Source of the DNA: Endomychus coccineus
Taxonomy: Eukaryota; Arthropoda; Insecta; Coleoptera; Endomychidae
Length of the DNA: 64,000 nucleotides
Direction of reading: 5' to 3'
NCBI GenBank assembly: GCA_958510875.1
Contig: OY294067.1
Location: forward strand, 193,695,322-193,759,321
This document shows, piece after piece, positions 21,064 through 31,679 of this stretch. A program made the translations under genes and the position numbers. The notes below the pieces were generated by a model. That model saw nothing but the letters and a program-made list of their open reading frames with translations, had not been told where the DNA came from and did not search any database. Within the stretch, counting starts at the first letter, position 1; each line of letters begins with the position of its first letter.

Positions 21064-21720
21064 AAAGGAAGTGTCAATATTTCTAAAAAATCATCAGCAT
21101 CATGTCGCAAATAGTGTATTAAATCATAATACTAATTGGCATCTAATACCACCAAAGGCAGCTCATATGGGAGGCGTCTGGGGAGTCGAATATAAAGTGC
21201 ATGAAAAAACATTTAAAGAAGGTTTTAGGCAATTCTCATTTATCTTTAACTGAAATGTATACTTTGTTAGTGCGAATCGAAGCCTGTTTGAATTCCAGAC
21301 CATTAATACCTTCAACTTCTGATCCTAACGACCTCCAAAGTCCTTACCCCGGGTCACTTCCTTATTGGAGAGCCACTAACAGCACTTCCAGAGTACGATC
21401 TCCAAGAAATTACACTAAACCACCTGTCCCGGTGGAAATTGGTCGAGAGACTTCGTAAACATTATTGATCACGATGGACCGGAGAATATTTAACAAATCT
21501 ACAAACTCGCACCAAATGGTATCGCAACAAGCCAAGTCAAAACCTCATGAGATTCATGGTGGTTCTTGTTGTAGACAACCTGCCACCTCTGTCATGGAAA
21601 ATGGGAAGGATCTGCGATGTGCACCCAAGAAATGATGGCCATGTACGAGTAGTCAGCGTAAAAACTGCTCAAGTGGTAGTATGTCTATTGTACATCTGTA
21701 TTATTCTTTAAACAGTTTAC
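21064..21720 (+). pseudogene. BEL/Pao pol, 3' part (integrase end and DUF5641)
   Basis: Continuation of the BEL/Pao gene across the Gypsy insertion. It contains the integrase segment NWHLIPPKAAHMGGVW with the catalytic Glu region altered, a helical LGNSHLSLTEMYTLLVRIEACLNSRPL stretch and the DUF5641 C-terminal domain (WSRWTGEYL...WYRNKP...GRICDVHP, about 21470-21700). At least three frameshifts. Together with 12288-14375 it shows one element split by another. Confidence 0.85.
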
Positions 21721-21881
21721 TGACATTTTTTAACATTGATGCATTATAATGTAATGCTCTTCTTATAATTGTAGTATGCGTATGTTGTTGTCAGGTAACT
21801 ATTGGTATACCGCAAGGAGAATTTGCTCTACAAATGTATATTTGAAATTGTTGAAAACATATTAGCTTCAAGGGGGCAGTA

Positions 21882-22079
21882 TGTATGATCTACATGATCT
21901 TAGGACAGCGTGTGAAGGGTGCTGCCTCCCTCATGCCGTCTCTACCTGCTAGGGTAGCTTGTTTCTAGTTTGTAAGTAAATTGAATAAGACATTATATTC
22001 CTGAACGCTATAGAGTTATGAAGTAAGTTAGTTGAAATAAAGTGAAAATAAGCAAGTCTTCGAGTTTTAATCAACAACA
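21882..22079 (+). repeat. putative BEL/Pao 3' LTR
   Basis: Begins TGTATGATC right after a purine tract (AAGGGGGCAG at 21869-21879) and ends near AACAACA. It contains AATAAGACA and AATAAAG-type signals. The 5' mate is missing, so the limits are approximate. Confidence 0.5.
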
Positions 22080-22239
22080 TTCGACCTAGGTCAATTCATA
22101 GGCTTTCAAGTGAATCATTCTTATTTCCAGCAATAATTGAATTTGATTGTTGAGTACAACAAATATGTATTTTAATTCCAGCCACACTACCAAAGCTCAA
22201 TAGTGGACACATCAGAAATAGAAATGTCAACCTGAGGGG

Positions 22240-23560
22240 AGGAATTGTCTACAGAAGTAAGTATTCTAAGTCATGCATAGACAATATATTTATAAATTAC
22301 GACATATAATACGCTAGTCAATACTCTTATTTCTGACCATACTGCGCAAAAATTAACAATACATATTGAGGCATCACAGAATAATACATTGGTTTGTAAA
22401 AGAGTTTTCAATGAAAATAATTTTAATGTTTTTAAGAATAAGTTATGTACCATTGACTGGGGTGAATTGTATTAGTGCAATGATGTTTTTAAACATATTC
22501 CTCATATATTTTAATGATTGTTTTCCGGTAAACAGAATTACTGTAAGACAAAATAAGAAAAGGTACTAGTTCCAGAAATAAGAGAATGCAAGAGTATACT
22601 AGAGTTTTTGTTTGTAGTAAAAATGCATAATAACAAATATAAGGAACATTAGGTATAGTAATGTCAAAAGATTGTATGACGAACTATTAGCGAAACAGAA
22701 ATCCAAAGACATACAAAATAGCATTTCTCAGCAAAAGTACTATTGAAGAAATAACAGGTGAAAGTGAGAAAAGTAAAATTTTAGATATGGAAGGTGATCG
22801 ATTTCAAATAAAGTAGCTCAAAACGCGGTAACCAATTTACATAATTCAAATTTACCACCTACTGACCTTTTAGTTCGAAATAACATCTCAATGTTTATAA
22901 AACCATCTACAACTACAGAAATAATTCAGTTAGTAAATTAAAAATAAATATAGCAGTGGAAATGACGATGTTCCAAAGTCTATTGTAAAACACTGTATTG
23001 ATTGTATAGTTGAGCCTTTGTGTAATTCATCCTTTGGAGACTGAAATTTTCCCAGACTATGAAAATAGTTTTTATTAAACCCATACCCAGAAAAGGGAAT
23101 TCCTACGAAATGCAAATTAGACCAAATAGCATGCTATCTGTTTTTGCTAAAATTATTGTAACATTAATGTGATCGACTGATCGATTTTTTATTAAAATGT
23201 AATATATTTAATAGCTTTCAACATGGGAGGTAAATCAACCCAAACAGCAATTTTCGAGTTTATACAAAGAATATGTGATGTAATTGGAAACAAAGAGGTG
23301 GCGTTAGGCCTATTTCAAGTCCTTTTGAAAGCGTTTACAGCCTTAATCAAGAAATTTCAGTCCAAAAATTAAAATATGGAATCGAGGGAATTGTTCTAAG
23401 GTTGTTCTAAACTTGCCTCTCAGAGCCTAAACTAAGAACATCTATAGTTAAAAATAATGTAGAAGTTTACTAGGGCCAATACTCTTCATAGTGTACATCA
23501 ATGACATTAACTCTATTATAGTCAATGAAAATCACTTTCTTACGAACTATGCTGATGATT
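22240..23560 (+). pseudogene. non-LTR (LINE) ORF2 remnant: endonuclease end and RT
   Basis: Fragments in multiple frames on the plus strand. The endonuclease C-terminus has a S-C-I-D-N-I-F strand and a S-D-H-T-A-Q motif (about 22270-22360). A linker (KRVFNENNFNVFK, IYFNDCFP) follows. RT pieces include DDVPKSIVKHCIDCIVEPL (about 22960), a R-P-N-S-M-L-S-V-F-A-K-I strand (about 23125), the F-Q-H-G-R region, and NYADDS active site (about 23545). Jockey/R1-type in layout. Heavily decayed. Confidence 0.75.
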
Positions 23561-23574
23561 CCAGATCTGATGGT

Positions 23575-24100
23575 AGTCACCAAACCACAGCCAAAGACGA
23601 GACGTGGCGGGGTCGCTGTAAAAGCAGGAACCGTCCACAGGTCCTTCAAGGAAGCGGGAGTCGGGATCAAAATGGACATTACCGTAGCCAATGAATGACC
23701 TTCTGCTTCAAGAGATTGACAAACTGCAAAAGAGAGAAACCGCCCCTAAGTTTGCAAAATGCCGATACCAGGGAGGAGCTCTGCTTATCACCTGTCTGGA
23801 CAATCCCCCCAAGGATTGGCTTGCGGGTGTGGTGGCTGTGGAAACCCTGGGAGGGGGTTGAGCCTACATGTTGGAGGCGAGCCAACTCGCCACCACGACG
23901 TGCAATCGTCTTCATTCCGGAGTTTACAACCCCGGAGAACACACTACACAGACTAAGTGTCCAAAACCACCTTGATACATCAACCTGGAAGGTCACCAGC
24001 ACTGGAAATGAGCAACCAAATGAGAGGCGACTCGTCGTGCTGATGAACGAACGGTCATGGGAGAGATTGAAGGGGATCGATTACAGATCATAGTACGATT
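23575..24100 (+). pseudogene. LINE ORF1 remnant with DUF4780-like region
   Basis: Plus-strand sequence with high GC relative to its flanks. Frames read CRYQGGALLITCLDNPPKDW and ETLGGG-type segments, which resemble the DUF4780 domain of insect LINE ORF1 proteins and the minus-strand copy at 34.4-35.1 kb in arrangement. It is broken by shifts, and belongs to a different LINE copy from ORF2 at its left, because the usual order is ORF1 then ORF2. Confidence 0.55.
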
Positions 24101-24934
24101 TTGTGCACCAATTGATTTTTGAAGTGAAAACTTCTTTGGACGCGTTGAGCTATTTCAGATGAGGGGTAAACCATGAGTCAGTCACGCTGTAGCTATATAT
24201 ATTAGGTATTATGTATACTGCTGCGTGCGCAACTGCGGGACTCGGGTCAGGCGTCAGGCAGTCTCTATACGCTTACACACGTGTGCATATCTGAGTCGGT
24301 GTTGGTGAGCCTGCCTGTGTGAGCCAGTGCTCTCGATTACGTATACACTGCGTGTACACACTATACACTGTATACAGCTACAACAGCACGCGTATACTCG
24401 ACGTTATTCATTTACTCAATCCTCCGTCCTCGTGCAGACGAAAGCTATATACTGTTATGATTTCATTTCCTAAACAATAAAATGATAAAATTAGAACTTA
24501 CCGAACATTGAAAATCAGAAAAGATTAATAAAAAGATATCATATGGAATTAAATACAATGTTAAAAGTTGAATAATAGTTAGTATAATATAATGAACAAT
24601 GTAAAACATAATAAACAACAATGTAATTAGAATAAAAGTGTAAAACAAGAACTTCAATGAAAGTGAATAAACGTACAGTGTTACGAAGACAGAAATCATA
24701 ATTAAAATGATTACAAAAACTATCATGAGATAGCACAAACTATTGAAAAATGTTATAGATATAAGTAGGATTAGTAAATTTGAGTTATATAATGTTAAAG
24801 GAATGGTATTGATATGTTATATTATGTATTAGTTTTTTAATAATGATAACTGTCAAATTTATAATAATTATAGGAATAATCATATTAATAATAACCTAAT
24901 CATAGGTTATCTTATACCAAAGTGTGTGGAAAAA
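24101..24934. other. AT-rich non-coding sequence
   Basis: No coding support. A mixed GTATACAC/ACACGTG-rich patch at 24190-24400 is followed by a strongly AT-rich zone. The ORFs here are low-complexity. Confidence 0.4.
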
Positions 24935-25652
24935 TGTAGGCAATATGAATTTGAAAAGAAGGAATCATTATCATTTAAAATAAGATGAAAATCTCCAATA
25001 ATTATAAATTTAAAGAATACTAAATTCTGATTGGTCGATGCAATTTTATAGACGTCAGATTAGTAACAATGTAAAAGTTCTGTCAGTTTGCAACAATCAA
25101 CAAAGCATTCTTGATAGGTAAACTAAGCACCTCATTGGTTATTTTTGAAAATACTTGGCGTCCTTTTTGAAGGCCTATAAAAGGATTCTGAAGATCAAGC
25201 CAAGTCAGTTAGCCATCAACATCTGAAGAGTCAAGATACTCAAGCTACTCAAAAGATTTCCATAACCTTAGATTATTGGATAAACATCGGTGAACCCAAG
25301 TGTTCCAGTAGCTTCGTAAGGTTGAAAGTAACCGAAGCAAATAAGTAATTTATACAAGTCAAGTAGTGTTCCCAGTCTTCGAACAAAGTTTTTTTTAAAG
25401 TTATTATAACCATAATCCACAAGTAGCATCGTATAATAATTAGTCTTCGACAACGTTCCAATACATCATTTAAGGTTTTATATCTTTTGAAAAAGAATAA
25501 GACAAGTTAACAATTATCAACAGTTCCTGATTTCTAAAGAAGTAACCACATTGTTTACCTGTGATTTGTTTATAGCAGAGAAATTGTGTATCTACGGGTA
25601 AAGTGAATTATCGAATTAATAAGAAAATCAAGCCAAGTGAACATTGCCTACA
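24935..25652 (+). repeat. LTR-like element with internal promoter
   Basis: 718 bp starting TGTAGGCAAT and ending ATTGCCTACA. The inverted termini extend to 15 bp with the flanking A and T runs. TG...CA ends and an internal core promoter fit a solo LTR, but there is no direct target duplication (A5 left, T5 right). A DNA-type palindromic end is therefore also possible. No second copy is in the window. Confidence 0.5.
25176..25238 (+). promoter_or_regulatory. arthropod core promoter: TATA, Inr and DPE
   Basis: TATAAAAG at 25176-25183. The initiator TCAGTT has its A at 25207, 31 bp from the TATA start. AGATA at +28 to +32 matches the DPE consensus RGWYV. All three elements are correctly spaced. 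A strong donor-like GTAAGT lies downstream at about 25689. No ORF follows within 1 kb. Confidence 0.6.
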
Positions 25653-26559
25653 TTTTTAAAAAACATATTCTTGGATATAAACTAAACGTAAGTTTATTTG
25701 TTATTTCTCCATTGTATTATTATCTGTCTGTTAATCTGAAAGAAAGATTGTAAATTATAACTTTGTAAACAAAGATAAATCAAAATAATCATTTTGAGGT
25801 TAGATCATAGATCTATTTGAACACAACATTGTAGAAGTTAATACCCGAGATAAATTAGAGTCCTAGAAATTTAAATATTAAAAGTTAGCATTCAATGAAC
25901 CTTGTGTTTAATTCCATAGATATAAAATAAAAAGGTAAAAGTTCATTATTCAAATCAAAACAAACATAAGATTTAAAATACAAATAAAAGCTAGCCGGAA
26001 GAATTAATAATAATTCATAATTAAATAATAAACTCATAAAAGAGATTAGTTAATAATACTTTAATTATTACAGAGTAAAAAGTAATAATTAAATTATGTG
26101 TGATCGGTAATAGTAGCCTGTTTTAATATATGAGCACACCTGATTCCACAGTATGTTTCATTCTTGGATCTAATCTAATAATTTAAGTATCGTCGAAGTT
26201 ACCGATAATGACGCAAATGAAGAAAATGCTGTTTAACATTACTTTCATTTACTTCGATGTAAATATCAATAAATAATATGTTTTAAAAATAAAATGTGTA
26301 TTTATTATAATGGCTCTTTACAGGGATTGTACCGTCCATTATACGTTTTTTATTATTAAATATAAAAATGTATATAATTGTTGATTGAAATGCTGACAGT
26401 TGTGAAAACTAAAGAAAAACTAATTATATTAATTTTCATTTAAAAATAATAAAATTGTAATTTCGGATGCTACAATGATTTAAAGATAACATAAAATAAA
26501 TTGGTTACTTCATGTCAGTTTTTACTTCGGTCAGCAGTGCCCGTTTTTTTTCTTTTCCT
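25653..26559. other. AT-rich non-coding sequence
   Basis: Very AT-rich, with a splice-donor-like AAACGTAAGT near 25685. No coding region or known repeat was recognised. Confidence 0.35.
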
Positions 26560-27397
26560 ACAACGAATTACATATTCTTAACTGCTATTGTATAATTTCA
26601 CCCTATCTTCATGGACTTCCGGACTTCGACTAACTTATTTTCTATCCGCGCTAACACGTATGAGGCCTTATCACTATTACTACTGAGTCATTACATTAAT
26701 TTTCACTCCTTCACCCATTCTCCTAAACATTTCTTTCAAGTCATCCGACTTTACCTCAATCAACTACAATGCGTCAGCTACAACGTTTTCTGTTACTGTT
26801 GAATAAATAACTGTGAAATCAAATTCCTCCAAAAGTAATCTAAATTTTATTAACCTACTCGACGGCTGATTCATGCCAAACAAATACATAATTGGCTTGT
26901 GATCTGAATAAATAACGAATTTTGGTCTATACAAATATGGTCTAAGTTTTTTCACAGCTCACACAATTGCTAAAAGTTTTTTCTCAATAGTGCACTAATT
27001 TTTCTCTGCATTGTTCAACGTTCTGCTAGCAAAAGCAACTGGTTTATCATTACTATTACATGAAACAGATCCAACTGCATACCCATCAGAAGCGTCTGTC
27101 TTTAAAATAAATCTATTAGATTCAGAAAAGTTCGGATATTGCAAAATTGGCGGTTTCAGAAGTTTTTCTCGCAAAACCTCAAATGCAATTTCACATTCAT
27201 TTTTCCATTCAAATTCAATACCTTTCTTCGACAACCTATTTAATGGCGCAGCAATTTCAGCAAAACCAGGAATACATTTTCTATAATAATTTGCAAAAGC
27301 TACAAAACGTTTTGTGTCACTGGAATTTTTGGGTACCGGATAATTTTGAATAATTCTTGTTTTTTCTGGATCAGACGATATTCCATTAGACGATATA
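26560..27397 (-). pseudogene. Gypsy pol remnant, 3' part (RNase H)
   Basis: Minus strand. It holds RT-connection sequence (PVPKNSSDTKRF at about 27340-27300), RNase H (ILKTDASDGYAVGS at about 27110; FASRTLNNAEKN at about 27010), the YSDHKPIMYLFG motif (about 26890) and VVADAL (about 26765). A charged tail runs to about 26590. Stops and shifts interrupt it. It joins 29546-31480 across the mariner insertion and resembles the 14-21 kb Gypsy, though clearly diverged. Confidence 0.8.
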
Positions 27398-27888
27398 CAG
27401 GATATTCCATCTCAGACGAGCCACCCCGTATATTTCCTATCCCATAGTGAGTGGAAAAATCTCCCGAAACACGTCGAATGATTTTGTTTGGGGGACATCT
27501 CTTGACGTATATTTGAGGCTTGAACGAGCAACCCCCTAATATGCGGCGCTTCAACCCCTCAACATTGAATAGGGTAGAGGAGTTGAGTGATACGTCATTT
27601 GAAAGGTCTTGGAAGCCTCTTTACAACGGTGTATGAAAAACGCAAATTTGATGAACCGTTTTCGCCAAAAATTAATTTTGTTGCTCGAATGCGCCACCTT
27701 GAATATTTTGGTTATTTGTACAATGTACAAGCTCATTTTTATTAAGCCTTTTTTACAAACTTAAACAATCTTCAAAAAATCACATTCGTGAAAAAATTGA
27801 ATTGTGTTGTCATGCTTACAATGAAAAAAATTAAATCTGCGTGTTTAAATCAAATGTTCAAATTGTCCTCCATTGACTTCCATACAAT
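27398..27888. repeat. left terminal inverted repeat of mariner
   Basis: About 490 bp, pairing with 29056-29543. Its inner end contains the last codons and stop of the transposase, so part of the coding sequence is duplicated in the other arm. Confidence 0.8.
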
Positions 27889-28949
27889 AATACAATCTTG
27901 ACTGAAAACCGTCTCTAACATGGTTCAGCATAATTGGAGTTATTTGACGATACTCATTTACAATTCGTTGGCGTAGTTCGTCCAAATTTTCAGGCTGAGT
28001 CACAAAAATCTTGGACTTAAGATGTCCCCACAAGAAGAAGTCCAGAGGGTTCAGGTCAGGAGATCGGGCAGGCCACTCCATAGGACCTCTTCTTCCAATC
28101 CAACGACCGGGGTATTGCAAATTGAGGTATTGGCGAACTGGTGCGGCGTAGTGAGGAGGAGCTCCGTCTTGTTGGAAATGCAATCGTTGTTCAAGTAGTA
28201 GAGGATCGTTTTCTAATTGTTCAGCTATTAACGGATCAATCGCATTTTCCAACCTTTCAAGATAAATTTCGCCATTTAAATTACCAGTAATAAACAGGTC
28301 CAATTAGGTAGTCTCCCAAAATTCCTACCCAAACGTTCAGCTTTTCCCGATGTTGAGTGTGAGCTTCTCGAAATACATGAGGATTTGTATCGCTCCAAAT
28401 TCTACAGTTATGCCGGTTAACCTCTCTATTAAGTAAAAAAGTGCATTCGTCAAAAAAGCAAACGTACAAGAAATTTGGGTTATTGTTGATACGCTCGATC
28501 ATAATTTCGCAAAGCTCTTGCCTTCGATTCCAATCATCATCATTTAATTCCTGAATTAATTTAGTTTTGTACGGATGGAACTTGTGTTTATGTAAAATTC
28601 TGAAAACGTTAGATTGGCTAATACCGGAAGCTGCAGAAAGTTGTCGTACAGATTGCGTGTTTGGCATAAGTAGGACATGTCCCAATACCGCCACAGCTGC
28701 TCCTCCATCATTAACAATCCCAATGGGTGCCCTTTTTTTATACATTACTGAACCCGTCTCCACAAATTTTGAAATCAATTCCATTTCGTACTTATGGCGA
28801 ACGCTACGTTCAGGATGGTTTTCGTTAAAATTTTGATTTTGGTAATAAAGGCTAACCAGCTCAACACGTTCTTGCAATGTGTACACCATATTTTTTGAAA
28901 TTTTAAACAAATCAGCAAAGTAGTAACTCAACAGATTGATTAAAATCAT
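27845..28949 (-). pseudogene. mariner transposase with one frameshift
   Basis: IS630-Tc1-mariner transposase. The first part (28949-28281; the likely start is the ATG near 28889) has two helix-turn-helix units (QSVRQLSAASGISQSNVFRILHK) and the first catalytic Asp in VCFFDECTF. The second part (28303-27845) has the second Asp in QQDGAPPHY and the third in ARSPDLNPLD, with 36 residues between them; this spacing differs from the D34D of classical mariner. The frame changes by one base at about 28290-28303. Otherwise the sequence is complete, so inactivation looks recent. The WG-H-L-K segment after the third Asp is typical of insect copies. Confidence 0.88.
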
Positions 28950-29055
28950 GAAATGATCGAAGAAACGTTAAAACCAGATAAACACCTTCTAAGAACAAAA
29001 AATGAAGGCAACATAAGGAAATGTTTTGCTGTTTTTTTATTCATTAGTTTGAGAG

Positions 29056-29543
29056 AATGTTTTATTGTATGGAAGTCAATGGAGGACAATTTGAACATTT
29101 GATTTAAACACGCAGATTACGTTTTTTTCATTGTAAGCATGACAACAATTCAATTTTTTTACGAATGTGATTTTTTGAAGATTGTTTAAGTTTGTAAAAA
29201 AGGCTTAATAAAATTGAGCTTGTACATTGTACAAATAACCAAAATATTCAAGGTGGCGCATTCGAGCAACAAAATTAATCTTTGGCGAAAACGGTTTTAC
29301 GTTTTTCATACACCGTTGTAAAGAGGCTTCCAAGACCTTCCAAATGACGTATCACTCAACCCTTCTCCCCTATTTAATTTTGAGGGGTTGAAGCGCCCCC
29401 TATTAGGGGGTTGCTCGTTCAAGCCTCAAATATACGTCAAAAGATGTCCCCCAAACAAAATCATTCGACGTGTTTCGGGAGATTTTTCCACTCACTATGG
29501 GATAAAAATATACGGGGTGGCTCGTCTCAGATGGAACACCCTG
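29056..29543. repeat. right terminal inverted repeat of mariner
   Basis: Mate of 27398-27888. Small differences between the arms (for example near the CACCCTGTA end) show some divergence. Confidence 0.8.
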
Positions 29544-29545
29544 TA

Positions 29546-31480
29546 ATATGTCCTAAATACAAAACTTCTTTTTTTTTAGAAAATCACATTCGAGGATCCA
29601 AAACTTTTATAAGATTTCTATTGTGGACGGTCAAATTGTTTCCAAATTCTATCAAGTCGTCTAAATAAATTAGACAGCTGTCATGATTCAATTCCGACAT
29701 TGCTATACTCATTACTCTTGAGAATGAGTTTGGACCAATTTTTAGACCCATAGGTAGCCGTGACATTTGAAGTGGTTCTTTATCGGTGGGGAACGCTCTA
29801 TAGGTCCTGGATTCCTTGTCCGATTCCACTTGATTATACCCTTGGTAAAGGTCCAAGTGAGAGAAATAAACAGTCCCTATTAAGGCACACATCCACATAT
29901 TTAGCACATATTCTATGTATTGTTGTGTTTTCCTCAGCTAATAATGATTCAACATTTATGTTATCTAACACTTTATCAACATGGTATTCTGAACATTTCC
30001 AAAATAAATTGTTTCAAATTTTGATACATTTTCTACCTTCGAACTAAATTTCGAAATGTGAATACACCCTGAGTATTTCTTCAGAATACACTACACATTC
30101 ATATTCACTTTCAACAGAAACAAACTCAATTATCTCAGATCTAGGTGAAATTGTAGTACAAACTTTTTGATTTGACTCAAGCTCAACAAAAATTTTCTGA
30201 TCGTTATTCCAAAATGTAACTAATAATTGTTCATAGTCAATCACCGCTGTATACTTAGTTTAAAGGTCTGCTCCTAGTATCTCATGTACATCGTTTTCAA
30301 AATCTTCCATAACAGAAAATTCATGGTTTATTGTTTTATCTCTTAGTTCAAGCGATAATTTTGTAGTACCTTCTGTCGTACATGTTCCCGCTATACCATC
30401 CATAATTATTTCATTTTTAGTATTCACATACTATTTCGCATCTGATTTTGATCTGAATATAACATTAATCGAAGCACCAGTGTCTAAAAGTAATTTCAAT
30501 AACCCCATTTCATATCTAAATTTGACAAAATTCAAACCATTCATGCTAAAACGCCTTCCTCACACTCTTCCATTGACACGAAAAAACCGCTCATCTCTGC
30601 CATCCATTCTTCTCATATTAGGTTCACTTTGATTTAAATGATAACACTGTCTCGAACGACTTCCGGAACTTGAGTTGAATGTGTTAGTATTAGTATTACC
30701 CCCTAGGAAATTCGGTTCGGTAATAATATCTACCTTTAGATTGTCCACGTGCCTTATCATTACCCCAGAATCTAGTGAAATTTTGTCGACTTCTATTATT
30801 TCGGTTGCTGTAAACCGCTCTGTAATTGTTACGTTGTTCATTTGGAAACTGATTTTGTCTAAAATTCCCCCTTGTGTATGTCCTACCTCGCTTTTGGTCA
30901 TTCCTATGCAAGAGGAATATTTTATTGTCTCGATAAGACAATTCCTCATCTTTAGCACCTGCTATAGCTTCGGACAATTCGTCATAGTTCCGTGCTTCAA
31001 TTATCTTGCGCAAATCCTTACTATGCAGCCCATTTGCGAATGAATTTATAACAATTTTTTCATTCATGGGTTGTAGTGTAGCTGCAACTTCACTACTACC
31101 GTGGGCTAATGTTAAATCTAAAAACATTTGCTCGATACATTAACCAAATTTTTCCACGGATTCGGAATCTTGCTTAGCATCACTGAGTTGTACTGATAAA
31201 ACTGCTGCAGATTTGGCAGTGATAAATTGTTTTCGTAGATAATTAATTCATTAAATGTGCGTCAGTATTATAAGGTCCAGTTAATCTCAATTTGGCTTTG
31301 CCGGAAAGGCACCTGTTTAATACATATGTGGTCAACAGCAATCTTGCTGGCGCATTCAACAGTTCATCATATAATTCAATAGCATCAATCAAGGACTTAG
31401 TGACTGTTTCATCACCATTCATTATTGGCAGCAAGACTGTTGCCGTTTTCGTGTCAAATTTCTCAGCCATTTTGCTGGTA
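29546..31480 (-). pseudogene. Gypsy remnant, 5' part (gag, protease, RT)
   Basis: Minus strand, 5' to 3'. Gag starts at about 31470 (MAEKFDTKTATVLLPIMNG) and continues through 30960 (ATLQPMNEKIVINSFANGL, akin to the gag at 16.1 kb). An Arg/Asn-rich nucleocapsid tail follows at about 30900-30560. The protease LLLDTGASINVIF lies at about 30470. RT has FSHLDLYQGYNQV (about 29870) and YLDDLIEFG (about 29650). About 14 codons are deleted after the RT palm, just before the mariner insertion in the VLYLGH segment. Many stops; no LTR was identified at either end. Confidence 0.82.
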
Positions 31481-31625
31481 CTTGAGTTTTAACCCTTGCT
31501 CTATATTCTGAAACCTATCATTTAAAATTTCCCTAATGAGAACATTAATATAAATATTCCTGACCCAGTATGAATTATATATAAAAATTCTTGGGAAATA
31601 GGTCACATTAACACTCTGTTTTAAA
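31481..31625. other. spacer between Gypsy and LINE remnants
   Basis: AT-rich. Might include remains of a Gypsy leader. Nothing firm. Confidence 0.3.
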
Positions 31626-31630
31626 TTTTC

Positions 31631-31672
31631 GTCTTTACGTACGTTTCGGTCTCACGACCATCATCAGAAGAC
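31631..31672 (-). ncRNA. hammerhead-ribozyme-like motif (type I, near-consensus)
   Basis: Read on the minus strand: stem I GUCUU pairs with AAGAC at the other end. The core CUGAUGA is followed by one extra U, stem II GGUC-GUGA-GACC, the core GAAA and a tiny ACG/CGU stem III closed by UA, then the cleavage position A. All helices pair perfectly. Such small type I hammerheads are known from Penelope-like elements and some LTR retrozymes. The extra U after CUGAUGA departs from the strict consensus and may weaken cleavage. No attached Penelope ORF was found here. Confidence 0.55.
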
Positions 31673-31679
31673 TTATTAT

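Larger units (their letters stand above)
27398..29543 (-). mobile_element. Tc1/mariner element with ~490-bp inverted repeats
   Basis: 2146 bp flanked by TA (27396-27397 and 29544-29545), inserted in a Gypsy RT gene. The ends CAGGATATTCCATCTCAGACG and the complement of its mate start very long inverted repeats, about 27398-27888 and 29056-29543. It encodes one minus-strand transposase with a frameshift. Conservation of the repeats is high by eye. Confidence 0.88.

Noticed and set aside
24463..24738. 91-aa hydrophobic minus-strand ORF
   Set aside because: Low-complexity Ile/Leu/Phe composition expected from AT-rich DNA; no start context or family.
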